In this document: positions 23,643 to 31,560 of the stretch, one piece after another
How the letters are laid out: each line of letters starts with the position of its first letter
How positions within the stretch are numbered: position 1 is the stretch's first letter
From: Alphaproteobacteria bacterium
Lineage (GTDB): Bacteria > Pseudomonadota > Alphaproteobacteria > DSM-16000 > Inquilinaceae
Length of the DNA stretch: 32,200 nucleotides
Direction of reading: 5' to 3'
NCBI GenBank assembly: GCA_009909005.1
Contig: JAAAOG010000150.1
Location: 1 to 32,200, forward strand
Program-made: the position numbers and the translations under genes
The notes under the pieces: model-generated
Seen by the model: the letters and a program-made list of their open reading frames with translations, nothing else
What the model was told of the DNA's origin: nothing
Database searches by the model: none

Positions 23643-25742
23643 CTATACCGGTTCGTCAATGACCTCGGGCGCCTCCCAGCCGTGCTCTCCTGCTCGGGCA
23701 AGAAGCGCCCAAAGAGCACGCGACTGAATCTCATTGGCCGGATTTCTCGTCTCACGGCAGGCTGCCCGCAGAGCCGTCTCGTCATTCGGCAGCAACAGCT
23801 TGTGCGTGCGGGCGTACTGGCGCAATGAAGACCAGGTTGTTACAGAGATCCTCAGGACAGCCTGCATCCTCCTGAGGTCGTCATCGATTGCGCCTGTCGC
23901 TCGCGTCTCCTTGTGCTCGGCGAGGTCGATATCCGCGTCCACGAGCCAGTCTTGGAAGCCAGCCACCACATTTAGAGATGTCTTCAGGGCCCTCTCTCGA
24001 CATGCCTGCTGCTTCGCCCATTCGCTGACGTTCTGCCCCTCGCGCGGCGGAGAGCGGAGCACTTCCATCATCTGCTCCGCGATGATGTACACTTGCTGCC
24101 TGAGTACGTCATCTCCGCCCTGAAGGTTCCATACCCGGCGGTAGTCAAGGCGTCCGCCGCTCGAAAGTTCTGACGCCAGAGACGCGAGTTTTGCGCAAGT
24201 GTATGCTACTGCCTGGGCGCGATACCCGCCTTCGTACCAATCAGCTGTCGAGACGACACTCTCCGTCATTCGAAAAAGGATCGTGCGCGCAACGGCCGCC
24301 CTGAACCATTCATCACTGAATCCAGCGCGCTTCCTCTCGTCCTTCCACTCCTCGGTGATCCGCTTGGCGTAAGCGACGAAAGCCTTCTCTGCACCCCGAC
24401 AGGCCGTGTCCGGCTCAAGGTGAAAGCAAGTTTCCACCTTCCCCAGGTCCGTCTTTGTGATGACTTGCTTCTCCGGATTCATGTTTAGGAACTGCTGTTT
24501 CTGGGCCGCTGTCATGCCCGCCTGATCGTTCAGAAACTGTCCGCGGGCCCGCTCGTAGTACCAGTGTGTCTGCACCTGCGAACCGTCGACGGCTGGGGCC
24601 AGAATACGCCGTGACATCCCTTCCACTTGCCGATGGAAGGGGTGATTGGCGAAGAAATCGCTTGCCCGCACGGTGTTCTGACTATTCGCGTAGCGCGAGA
24701 TTTGGGGAATGAGGTCTTCGGCTGCGGCAGGTGGAATGACCGACAGCTTCACCGGAACGAAAACACCGCCATCCGGGAGCTTCCTGTCCCGAAGAGCCAC
24801 AGCAAGTGAGGCTGTAGTCTGGGCACCGTTCACGATCTGCAGGTCGGTGGCGCTGGTTATGAGAACGCCGCCGGCCTCATCCCCGTTCGCCTTGATCGCG
24901 GACGCCGTCGCGGCGATGCCGTTATTGTAAGCAAAGAATCGCGCCGGTTCCTCGCTGATCGTCTTCTGAATTCCTTTGTTCACGTTTCCCCGGCGTCCCA
25001 GAAACGTCCGGACGTTGCCCTCCAGCAATCGACTGCCATACCTCAAGTATATCGCCGCAAGGTGTTCCGCAGGAATGACAGCCAAGTAGGCTTCATAGTC
25101 CTCCTGGCCGCTGGTCGCTTTCAGGGCCCGCAACCCTCCGCCCGGAAGGCCAGACAAGTCAACCTCAAGATCGTCGCGGAGATTTGACGCCTCATGTATT
25201 CGCTTGAGGCGGGTTAAATCCCAGACCTGAAATGTAGCGAGAACTCCTCCATCTAGCACCTCATCCGGGATAGATTTTACCCTCTGACTGAGCGGACGGT
25301 CAGTAAGGATGTGCAGGCGGACAACAGAGTAGTGCCCACGCCGGATGAGGTCAGCCAGCGACCAAGCAGGTCGGCTCTCTTCGACATGCTGGGTTATCCA
25401 TCCATCACGCGCATGGTCGTGGAACGCAAGAAGCCGCCCGAACCCCTTTTCCCTGGCTTCGGCTGGAGCAAGTGAAGGCGGATTATTCTTACCGTATGGC
25501 AGAGCGACAAACAGGTGCAGGCTCGCGTCGGCGTCATCGACGGCCTGGGCATCCACAGCCAGCTTCCGGGACCGGGCTCCAGTCAACTGCTCAGCGCAGA
25601 CCTCGGCCTCCGGCACCTCGCCCGCTTCCCAGAGACGCTCAAGCATTTCCATGACGAAGGCTTCATGCCAACCGATGCTTACAGACTGGGCCTTGGCCGA
25701 CGCGGAGGCTATCAGGTCTGCGTGGAATTCTGAGATATCCAT
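23643..25742 (-). CDS. AIPR (abortive infection phage resistance) family protein
   Basis: A 699-residue protein of the AIPR family, named for phage-abortive-infection proteins. Its mechanism is poorly defined, although some members are linked to nuclease-like conflict systems. Typical blocks are FFAYNNGI (269-276), LQIVNGAQTTASLA (301-314), RYANSQNTV (350-358) and DFFANHPFHRQ following it. The N-terminal region (RLLAFHDHARDGWI) is divergent. The start overlaps the upstream PD-(D/E)XK gene by 31 bases, a sign of coupled translation. The Vsr-like gene starts 39 bases after its stop. Mildly lower GC than the chromosome fits an acquired island. Family call is firm; the role as toxin or effector within this island is inference. 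Confidence 0.88.
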   Translation of the reverse strand: MDISEFHADLIASASAKAQSVSIGWHEAFVMEMLERLWEAGEVPEAEVCAEQLTGARSRKLAVDAQAVDDADASLHLFVALPYGKNNPPSLAPAEAREKGFGRLLAFHDHARDGWITQHVEESRPAWSLADLIRRGHYSVVRLHILTDRPLSQRVKSIPDEVLDGGVLATFQVWDLTRLKRIHEASNLRDDLEVDLSGLPGGGLRALKATSGQEDYEAYLAVIPAEHLAAIYLRYGSRLLEGNVRTFLGRRGNVNKGIQKTISEEPARFFAYNNGIAATASAIKANGDEAGGVLITSATDLQIVNGAQTTASLAVALRDRKLPDGGVFVPVKLSVIPPAAAEDLIPQISRYANSQNTVRASDFFANHPFHRQVEGMSRRILAPAVDGSQVQTHWYYERARGQFLNDQAGMTAAQKQQFLNMNPEKQVITKTDLGKVETCFHLEPDTACRGAEKAFVAYAKRITEEWKDERKRAGFSDEWFRAAVARTILFRMTESVVSTADWYEGGYRAQAVAYTCAKLASLASELSSGGRLDYRRVWNLQGGDDVLRQQVYIIAEQMMEVLRSPPREGQNVSEWAKQQACRERALKTSLNVVAGFQDWLVDADIDLAEHKETRATGAIDDDLRRMQAVLRISVTTWSSLRQYARTHKLLLPNDETALRAACRETRNPANEIQSRALWALLARAGEHGWEAPEVIDEPV

Positions 25743-26665
25743 GTATCCGGATCCCGTGTCTCTGAGGGCCGAGGCAATCTGATCGTATATGACGCATCCA
25801 GAACACCTCGCGGCACGATGGACCCTGTCAGCCTTGGAAAGGCAACATCCACAGGGTAGACTCCAATAGAGCCCAGCTGGACGGCATAGTTCTCCCCGCC
25901 CCCCGACCAGCCCGTGAAGGAGAGGAGGTTTTCGAACTCGGTTGCCGCCCGGGGCGCCTCTGTTAGTTCTTGTCGGATCGCATCGACAAGAAGACCTACG
26001 GTGACTGCGCCAGCAGCGTCCGCCCCGGTCTTTTCCATCTCGACCGTCAGGAGTTGCAGGACATCGTTGCCCGCGTCCAGCTGCTGCAGTCCATTGATCC
26101 TGACACTGTCAGCATTTCTTCCGACAGCCTTGACCTCCATGTGCGTTCCGTCTGGCAGGAGGAAGTCCTGAGGCATGGCAAGCGGCCCTGTCCAAGCTGC
26201 CACTGCCTGTTCTCGCGACCAACAGGGAAGCACGACCGTTTGCAGAACGGTCAACTCGGCTATCAACCCCCGCGACTGTTCCACTGACAGGCCGGAGGCG
26301 CCCTTCTCCAGCAGCAGGCGCCACCGCTCGATCCGGTCGATGAACGCGGATGCCGCCCTGCGATCAGGAACGTCTTTTCTCAGGGCTTCGATGATGTCAC
26401 GGCAGAGCTCCGCGAAAACCGGTAGCAAGCCGGGCACTTCAAGAGACATTCTCACGGACCAGCGTCCGTCATTGCGCAGCCCAGATTCAAGGCTGATGGC
26501 CCTGGGCATGAAATGATCCGGGGGACGCTGACCCGTGATAAGCATCAGCCCGGGGCGGTCTGGCAGCCTGAAGTCTGCGTAGAGATCAAGTGGGTGGAAC
26601 TGATCGACTCTCTGCTGCGCCTCCCGGCCACCGCGCCGGATTGACTGCCAGAGGGCTTCAATCAT
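25712..26665 (-). CDS. PD-(D/E)XK motif nuclease-like protein (DUF4420 type)
   Basis: Probable DNA nuclease subunit of 317 residues. I choose ATG 26665, overlapping the stop of the Z1 gene by eight bases, over the upstream ATG 26701. The candidate active site is Glu137 (GLIAELTVL), Asp167 (MPQDFLLPDG) and Glu177-Val-Lys179 (THMEVKAV), a convincing PD-(D/E)XK arrangement. Glutamate in a leading helix followed by D and ExK matches the family known as PD-(D/E)XK motif protein, which is repeatedly found next to Z1-domain and AIPR genes. It ends inside the AIPR start region. The predicted active site suggests DNA cleavage, possibly driven by the Z1 and GHKL ATPases; the target is unknown. Confidence 0.82.
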   Translation of the reverse strand: MIEALWQSIRRGGREAQQRVDQFHPLDLYADFRLPDRPGLMLITGQRPPDHFMPRAISLESGLRNDGRWSVRMSLEVPGLLPVFAELCRDIIEALRKDVPDRRAASAFIDRIERWRLLLEKGASGLSVEQSRGLIAELTVLQTVVLPCWSREQAVAAWTGPLAMPQDFLLPDGTHMEVKAVGRNADSVRINGLQQLDAGNDVLQLLTVEMEKTGADAAGAVTVGLLVDAIRQELTEAPRAATEFENLLSFTGWSGGGENYAVQLGSIGVYPVDVAFPRLTGSIVPRGVLDASYTIRLPRPSETRDPDTWISQNSTQT

Positions 26666-29456
26666 CGGTGTCCTCGTCCGCAGGAACGTCTTCATCCACA
26701 AGGCCCTGTTCGATCTGGGCGACGCGGTTCAAGCGGTAACGGATGTAATGCTTCCTGGCGTTCGGATCACGCTCACCGGGAAAGTGCAGTCCAAGTGCAG
26801 GCAGCAACTTTCCATTGTCAAAAATGCTACCGTCCTTCAGCTTTCCGCGCACGAGATAGATCAGGAGCAGAGGGCAACTCATGACGGACCGGCCAATGTC
26901 TTCCGGAAGAGGCCCTTGGGCATCAGGGAATTCACGGGCTTTGATGGCCAGCGCCTCCTGCTCTTCATCACCGGTAAGACCATACAGGACATCTGAGCGG
27001 CTCCCCACTCTCGCGTTCTTGCCGGATATCAGGAGAGATGGTGGAGGAGGCGCCCCCCGGGGCAGAACGATACGCGAATTCGGGGTGACCTCCAGGTTGT
27101 GGGCCGAATCGAGGCGCCAAGGATCGCCTTTGTCTTTGCCCTTGCGTGGCAACGCGACCTTCCATTTCGCCCATGGATGTCCCGGCTCCCCCGCTGCATT
27201 CCGCAGATGCGCAGCGATGCTGTCTCCCTGGAAGTCATGATTCTGGAGATGAACGAGGAACTGCTCGACAAACTCCGCCACCTGCTCTGCCGGCACACCG
27301 GTCCAGAGATAGCCATGACCATCGCGAGCGTCCTGCGGCGGCTGCTGCGCACACAAGTGAGTCAGGAACTGCTCGACCAAAGACAGGTTTTGGGTATTGT
27401 ATTCATCCTTGCGATGCAGTCTTGCCGTCTCGATTCCCCGGCCAGTCAGGGAAACATCCTGTACCGCAGCCACAATATCGACACCGCTCGCCATCTTGTT
27501 TCGCGCGGTGATGATCAGTGTATCTGGATGAGTGCGAACGCGAAGACCGAACTCCCGCGGCGTGGCCTTCTGCAGCCGCATGCGTCGGAAGTCACGCTTG
27601 AGCTCGTTCGTGGCCATGGTGATGTGCCGGTACCATCCCTCTGCTTCGGCAGTCATCCACAGTCTGCAAAGGTCTTCGTAGCCGTCGCGATACCCGAACC
27701 AGCGGCCCATCTGCAGAAGCGTGTCATAGGCTTTCGAATTGCGCAGGAAATAGCTGACCGTGAGCCCTTCCAGCGTGATGCCACGTGACAGGCTGTTGCC
27801 ACCTACGGCGATGACCCGGATGCCAGGCGGTGCCTTGACCGCGCCGTAGTCTAGAACCGCCGACCCTGTCCGCTGATTGATGGGCTGAACCTGAACGGGT
27901 GCGATGGCTTCATGGAGGGCGCCCAGGACATCTCCCCACTGGAATCCGCAGGCGTAACCATGAACATCGAAGACTTCTCTCAGGGTGGCAATCTCTGATG
28001 CCGATGCCTCAGCATCATCAGGGTGCTTCCGCCCATGGTGCCGAACCGCAAGCTGGATTCGCTCCAGCTCCATCTGAACATCCCGGGCCACTGCATCCTG
28101 TATGTCGGTGAAACGAGAGACATTGATCAGCATTGAGCGATGGATGGGACCGCCCTTGTGAGAGTCTCCCCTTTCATACCTCAGGTCCCGGATGGCACAG
28201 CTCAACAAATACCAGTTAAGTGCCTGTCGTAGCGTCTCAGGTAGCGGGCCTGGCACATGGTCCTTCTTGTGATCGACGGGAAGCCAATTGGATTCATCGT
28301 CGATCTCCTGGGTCAGGTCCTCAGGCGCCGAAACTTCGTCTTCATCGCCCTCCGGCACAGGAAAAGCGCTGCCCATGCCGAAGTAGTTGTTGGGAGGTTC
28401 AAGGAGATGAATGAAATGGCGTGGAAAGATATCGTCATCGAGAATGTCGTCATAGTTCTCTGGGTCGATGAAGATATTGGCAAACGGGGTTGCCGTGAAG
28501 CCGACATAAGAGGAACGCTTGAACAGTGTTAGAAGACGCCTGATAGCGGTGTTGATTGCGGTCATTTCCCGGGGGTTGTTCTTCGTGTTGATGGAGGCAT
28601 TGTCGGCCTCGTCATCAATCAGCAGAAGCGGCAGGTCGATCCGTCCCTCGCGGTCCGCATTTCGTGACCCCAGCCAGCTAGCCAGTCTTTCAAGGACGGC
28701 CTTGTTCTTTTTGCTGACCACAAGGACAGGGTCTTTGACTGAATCCAGGCCGATGTTGAGCTGAGTTGCGGTGTTCTTGCGAAAATCCTTGTCCCGTGAC
28801 GTGAAGACGACCCCGTCCCTGCGACCGTCAATGAGCCCTACGCCGATATGTCTCTTCCTCTGCAACTGACCGGCCGTCAGGTAGTCCCTGCTGTCAAAGC
28901 CGACGAACGCGGCATCAAGTCGCTCCTGGGTCTGCCGGCGCACGTTCTCGAGCGTGCCCGTCAGCAGGATGATCATTCGATATCCGGCATCCGATGCCTT
29001 GTTGATCAGGCCGGCGTAGGTTGCGGTCTTGCCGGACTGGACGTCGCCGACCACCAGCCCCCGGCGCTTCCAGGGACGCGGGCTGTCGGGATCGCCCAGC
29101 AGATTGAGGATTTCATCGAGATTCTTGTTGAGTGTCGAGACGACATAGGGCCCCCTTCCCTCACGCTCCAGCGACTTGCGGTACCGTTCCCAGTAGAATG
29201 GGTCGATGCCGGCCTGACGACGGGCCAGCCAGGGTTCATGCTCATCGTCGCTGACAATGGTCTGCCCCTTGTCCATCTGAAGCTGGAAACGGGCATGCAG
29301 TGCGTGACGGGCTTCGCGCACGATATCCTCGGCGACGCCGAACGCAGCCTGCAACGCGCCCAGAACGCGCTCCACCTCTTCTTCGCTTGGCGGAGGCTCA
29401 AGTCGCAGACCGCTTTGCGCCATCGAGACCAGGCGTTCCGCATCAACCTCGATCAT
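26658..29456 (-). CDS. Z1-domain superfamily II helicase-like ATPase
   Basis: A large predicted nucleic-acid motor of 932 residues. Helicase-type motifs appear in order: Walker A GDVQSGKT (137-144), Walker B DDEAD (281-285), motif III region GFTATPF (319-325) and motif VI LQMGRWFGYR (581-590). The last motif and the surrounding LRNSKAYDTL are hallmarks of the Z1 domain (Pfam family next to AIPR). The C-terminal 300 residues include a probable DNA- or partner-binding region. Its start overlaps the GHKL gene by four bases (ATGA) with GGAGG nearby, and its stop overlaps the PD-(D/E)XK start. Likely moves along or remodels DNA for the nuclease; this is inferred from neighbourhood. Confidence 0.9.
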   Translation of the reverse strand: MIEVDAERLVSMAQSGLRLEPPPSEEEVERVLGALQAAFGVAEDIVREARHALHARFQLQMDKGQTIVSDDEHEPWLARRQAGIDPFYWERYRKSLEREGRGPYVVSTLNKNLDEILNLLGDPDSPRPWKRRGLVVGDVQSGKTATYAGLINKASDAGYRMIILLTGTLENVRRQTQERLDAAFVGFDSRDYLTAGQLQRKRHIGVGLIDGRRDGVVFTSRDKDFRKNTATQLNIGLDSVKDPVLVVSKKNKAVLERLASWLGSRNADREGRIDLPLLLIDDEADNASINTKNNPREMTAINTAIRRLLTLFKRSSYVGFTATPFANIFIDPENYDDILDDDIFPRHFIHLLEPPNNYFGMGSAFPVPEGDEDEVSAPEDLTQEIDDESNWLPVDHKKDHVPGPLPETLRQALNWYLLSCAIRDLRYERGDSHKGGPIHRSMLINVSRFTDIQDAVARDVQMELERIQLAVRHHGRKHPDDAEASASEIATLREVFDVHGYACGFQWGDVLGALHEAIAPVQVQPINQRTGSAVLDYGAVKAPPGIRVIAVGGNSLSRGITLEGLTVSYFLRNSKAYDTLLQMGRWFGYRDGYEDLCRLWMTAEAEGWYRHITMATNELKRDFRRMRLQKATPREFGLRVRTHPDTLIITARNKMASGVDIVAAVQDVSLTGRGIETARLHRKDEYNTQNLSLVEQFLTHLCAQQPPQDARDGHGYLWTGVPAEQVAEFVEQFLVHLQNHDFQGDSIAAHLRNAAGEPGHPWAKWKVALPRKGKDKGDPWRLDSAHNLEVTPNSRIVLPRGAPPPPSLLISGKNARVGSRSDVLYGLTGDEEQEALAIKAREFPDAQGPLPEDIGRSVMSCPLLLIYLVRGKLKDGSIFDNGKLLPALGLHFPGERDPNARKHYIRYRLNRVAQIEQGLVDEDVPADEDTDD

Positions 29457-30940
29457 GCATCCTCCAGCTTCTTCATTAGCCGTCTTGTGGCTTCCGGCAG
29501 ACGGCTAAATGGCTCGATATCGGGTATATTGTTCAGCATCCTGCGACGGACCTCCGCATCCCCGGCGACCGCGTCGAGGATGCGCCGGGCGAGGTCTTCG
29601 AGTTCTTCGTCGCTCTCGTCCGGATCCTCGACCGCAATGTCACTCGCCAGATGAACATGGATGTCATGCACCGGCAGGTTCTGCTCAAGCAGGCGCAGCA
29701 GCCGATCGATTGTCTCGGGCGCCTCGTTGCAAAGGGCCCGGACTGCGGGATGCTCCCGATCGATAGACCATGACACCGCACCTTCCCTCAGGGATGTCCT
29801 GAGCCACAACGGGCGGCGTCCGTTCTCTCGCGAGGCATTGCCTCGAAACTGGTAGATCTTCCGACTGCGGCTGGCCGCCTGCCCGACGATCCGACGCAGT
29901 CCCTGGCGCAGCTCACGTGGCGGATCCACCACCGTTTTGCGAATATCGAGCTTCCAGAGGTGGTCGAGTTCAATGGGCACGTCGACCCGAACCCTTGCCA
30001 AGCGGACGAGCTCATCGGAGGGCACAATTCGGAACCAGCCACCAGGCACGACCAAGCGGCCCCCGCGGTAGATGTAGAACCCGTGCCCCGACTTGAGACG
30101 TTCTCGGCCACCCGCGCGCGTCATCTCCTTCTCGGAGAGGCGAGAGGGAAAGGGCAGCACGAAAGGCGTCACGGTCACCATGGAGCCTTCGACAGAAAGC
30201 TCCTCCGTTTGCAGCATCTGCCCCCTGGTGTGGCCCTCCAGGAACGGGTCGTAGGCTGGAACTTCCCGGCCGTTCAGGCTGATCGCGACGTGTTCCCTCG
30301 CTCGCGCATCGGTGAAGCGATGAAAGGTGAAGCCCAGGTGCTCCGCCAGGCCGGCGAGAGCATCGTCAAGCGCTCTGCCGCAACCATCCTCCAGCGGAGC
30401 CAAACGGTCCAGGTGGCGCCAAAGAACAACAGTGCCCGAGCCCTGTTCCCGCAGTCGGGCGACAAGCGCGGGTGCTTCGTTCTCGGGGGCAGGCCGTCTG
30501 AGCCACCATGAATCTCTTTTCTCGCACTCTTCGAGGTCCCACTCCGCTGCACCCAGCTGCCCCCTTCGCAAGGAGATGACGGTCACCCTGCGGCACTGTG
30601 ACAGCGAGGCGGTCTTCATGCCCAGGCCGAAGCGTCCGAGGTCTCGGGCATCCCGCGCGTCCCGGGGATCACGGCTGCCGAACCTCATGGCCTCGACCAG
30701 GGTCGCCTCGTCCATACCTTCGCCGTCATCAACTATGGCGACATGAGGCTCTGGAACCGCAGCGAAAGTTACGTCGATGCAGCGAGAACCGGCAGCAATA
30801 CTGTTGTCCACAAGATCGGCAACCGCAGCCTCGACCGAATACCCCAGAGCCCGAAACGACTGCATCAGGACCGGCGCAACAGGCGGAAGTTCTTGGCCCG
30901 GAGGGCTCCACTCATTGTTACCCATAATCCGATCTGCCAT
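29453..30940 (-). CDS. MORC/MutL-like GHKL ATPase, first gene of the defence operon
   Basis: A 495-residue protein with an N-terminal GHKL (gyrase, Hsp90, MutL-type) ATP-binding domain. The N-box EAAVADLVDNSIAAG (37-51), the G1 box DDGEGMD (71-77) and G2 box GRFGLGMKTAS (102-112) match the MORC-type subgroup known from predicted restriction-modification systems. A short RDPRDARDARD repeat sits at about 90-100. The following half should include an S5-like region. The stop overlaps the Z1 start by ATGA. The start is ATG 30940, with no strong ribosome-binding site; ATG 30925 is an alternative. As first gene of the transcript it may act as an ATP-driven clamp that senses or loops DNA for the downstream nuclease, by analogy with MutL and MORC. 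Confidence 0.85.
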   Translation of the reverse strand: MADRIMGNNEWSPPGQELPPVAPVLMQSFRALGYSVEAAVADLVDNSIAAGSRCIDVTFAAVPEPHVAIVDDGEGMDEATLVEAMRFGSRDPRDARDARDLGRFGLGMKTASLSQCRRVTVISLRRGQLGAAEWDLEECEKRDSWWLRRPAPENEAPALVARLREQGSGTVVLWRHLDRLAPLEDGCGRALDDALAGLAEHLGFTFHRFTDARAREHVAISLNGREVPAYDPFLEGHTRGQMLQTEELSVEGSMVTVTPFVLPFPSRLSEKEMTRAGGRERLKSGHGFYIYRGGRLVVPGGWFRIVPSDELVRLARVRVDVPIELDHLWKLDIRKTVVDPPRELRQGLRRIVGQAASRSRKIYQFRGNASRENGRRPLWLRTSLREGAVSWSIDREHPAVRALCNEAPETIDRLLRLLEQNLPVHDIHVHLASDIAVEDPDESDEELEDLARRILDAVAGDAEVRRRMLNNIPDIEPFSRLPEATRRLMKKLEDA

Positions 30941-31315
30941 TTGTCTGGTCTATGCAGCCAATCAGTCGTTTACATGAGAGCTGTAGCGGCTTTCATTCAT
31001 CCCCTCAATTTTTATTGTGTTCTTAATTAGGAATGTGTTCGTATTATTACGAGTTCTGAGACGGACACTGCCTCCATCGCCTGAAAACTCTTCCCGTGGC
31101 TTGGCGGCGGGGCATTCGCTGTACTGCATCGCAACAGGGCCCCATCAGACTCCTCGTACCTCATTGATATTGCTAAGGAAAAATGAGGGAATTCTTGAGG
31201 TAGCGATTTGCCCATTTTCTGCGCAGATTACCTGAAAAGCTGGCCCAAAAACAACTGAGTAATTTCACTTCTTCGTTTTTCGGTCAGTGTGAACCAGAAA
31301 AGACGGAGGCACGAG
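30941..31315. other. 375-base gap between the defence operon and IS debris
   Basis: AT-rich region that should hold the promoter of the minus-strand defence operon. A 14-base palindrome lies at 31039-31052. A minus-strand TTGAGG and TACAGC pair 17 bases apart (about 30979-31007) is a poor but possible promoter. Small open frames here lack any motif and are not called. The left terminal repeat of the IS5-type fragment was not identified. Confidence 0.4.
31039..31052. promoter_or_regulatory. Palindrome TCGTA-TTAT-TACGA upstream of the defence operon
   Basis: Perfect five-base arms around a four-base AT centre, about 100 bases upstream of the GHKL start. Could be an operator for the operon; no dedicated regulator gene is visible beside it. 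Confidence 0.3.
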
Positions 31316-31560
31316 ATGTGGACTGAAACCACCCGGCCGAAATATGCCCCCGCGCATCTGCGCTACGCAACCGACTCGGCGGATGCGGAGTTGGCGCTAA
31401 TTGCAAATCAGCTGCCGGAGGATAGACCGCTCTGTCGCTCGCGGGAGATGGATTTGCGGGAGGCCCTTGACGCTATCCTACACGTCCTTCGTGCCGGATG
31501 GGTCATGTCCCTGGCGGCTGTTGGCACGCGAGTTTCTGAGCGATCGATGTCAGATATTTG
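31316..31560 (+). pseudogene. IS5-family transposase fragment (DUF4096 type), frameshifted and truncated
   Basis: The frame from ATG 31316 begins MWTETTRPKYAPAHLRYATD and continues DAELALIANQLPEDRPLCR and MDLREALDAILHVLRAG, matching the N-terminal domain of IS5-type transposases. After that the matching sequence continues in another frame (CPWRLLAREF, where CQWRALPREF is typical), so a frameshift lies near 31495-31506. The coding match stops at 31560, exactly where an IS66-type end begins. The catalytic part is absent, so this is dead. CGGAGG precedes the ATG, a relic of the original start. Confidence 0.75.

Noticed and set aside
31027-31215. Small minus-strand frame (62 codons) in the IS-proximal gap
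   Set aside because: No ribosome-binding site or motif, and the region is AT-rich intergenic sequence.
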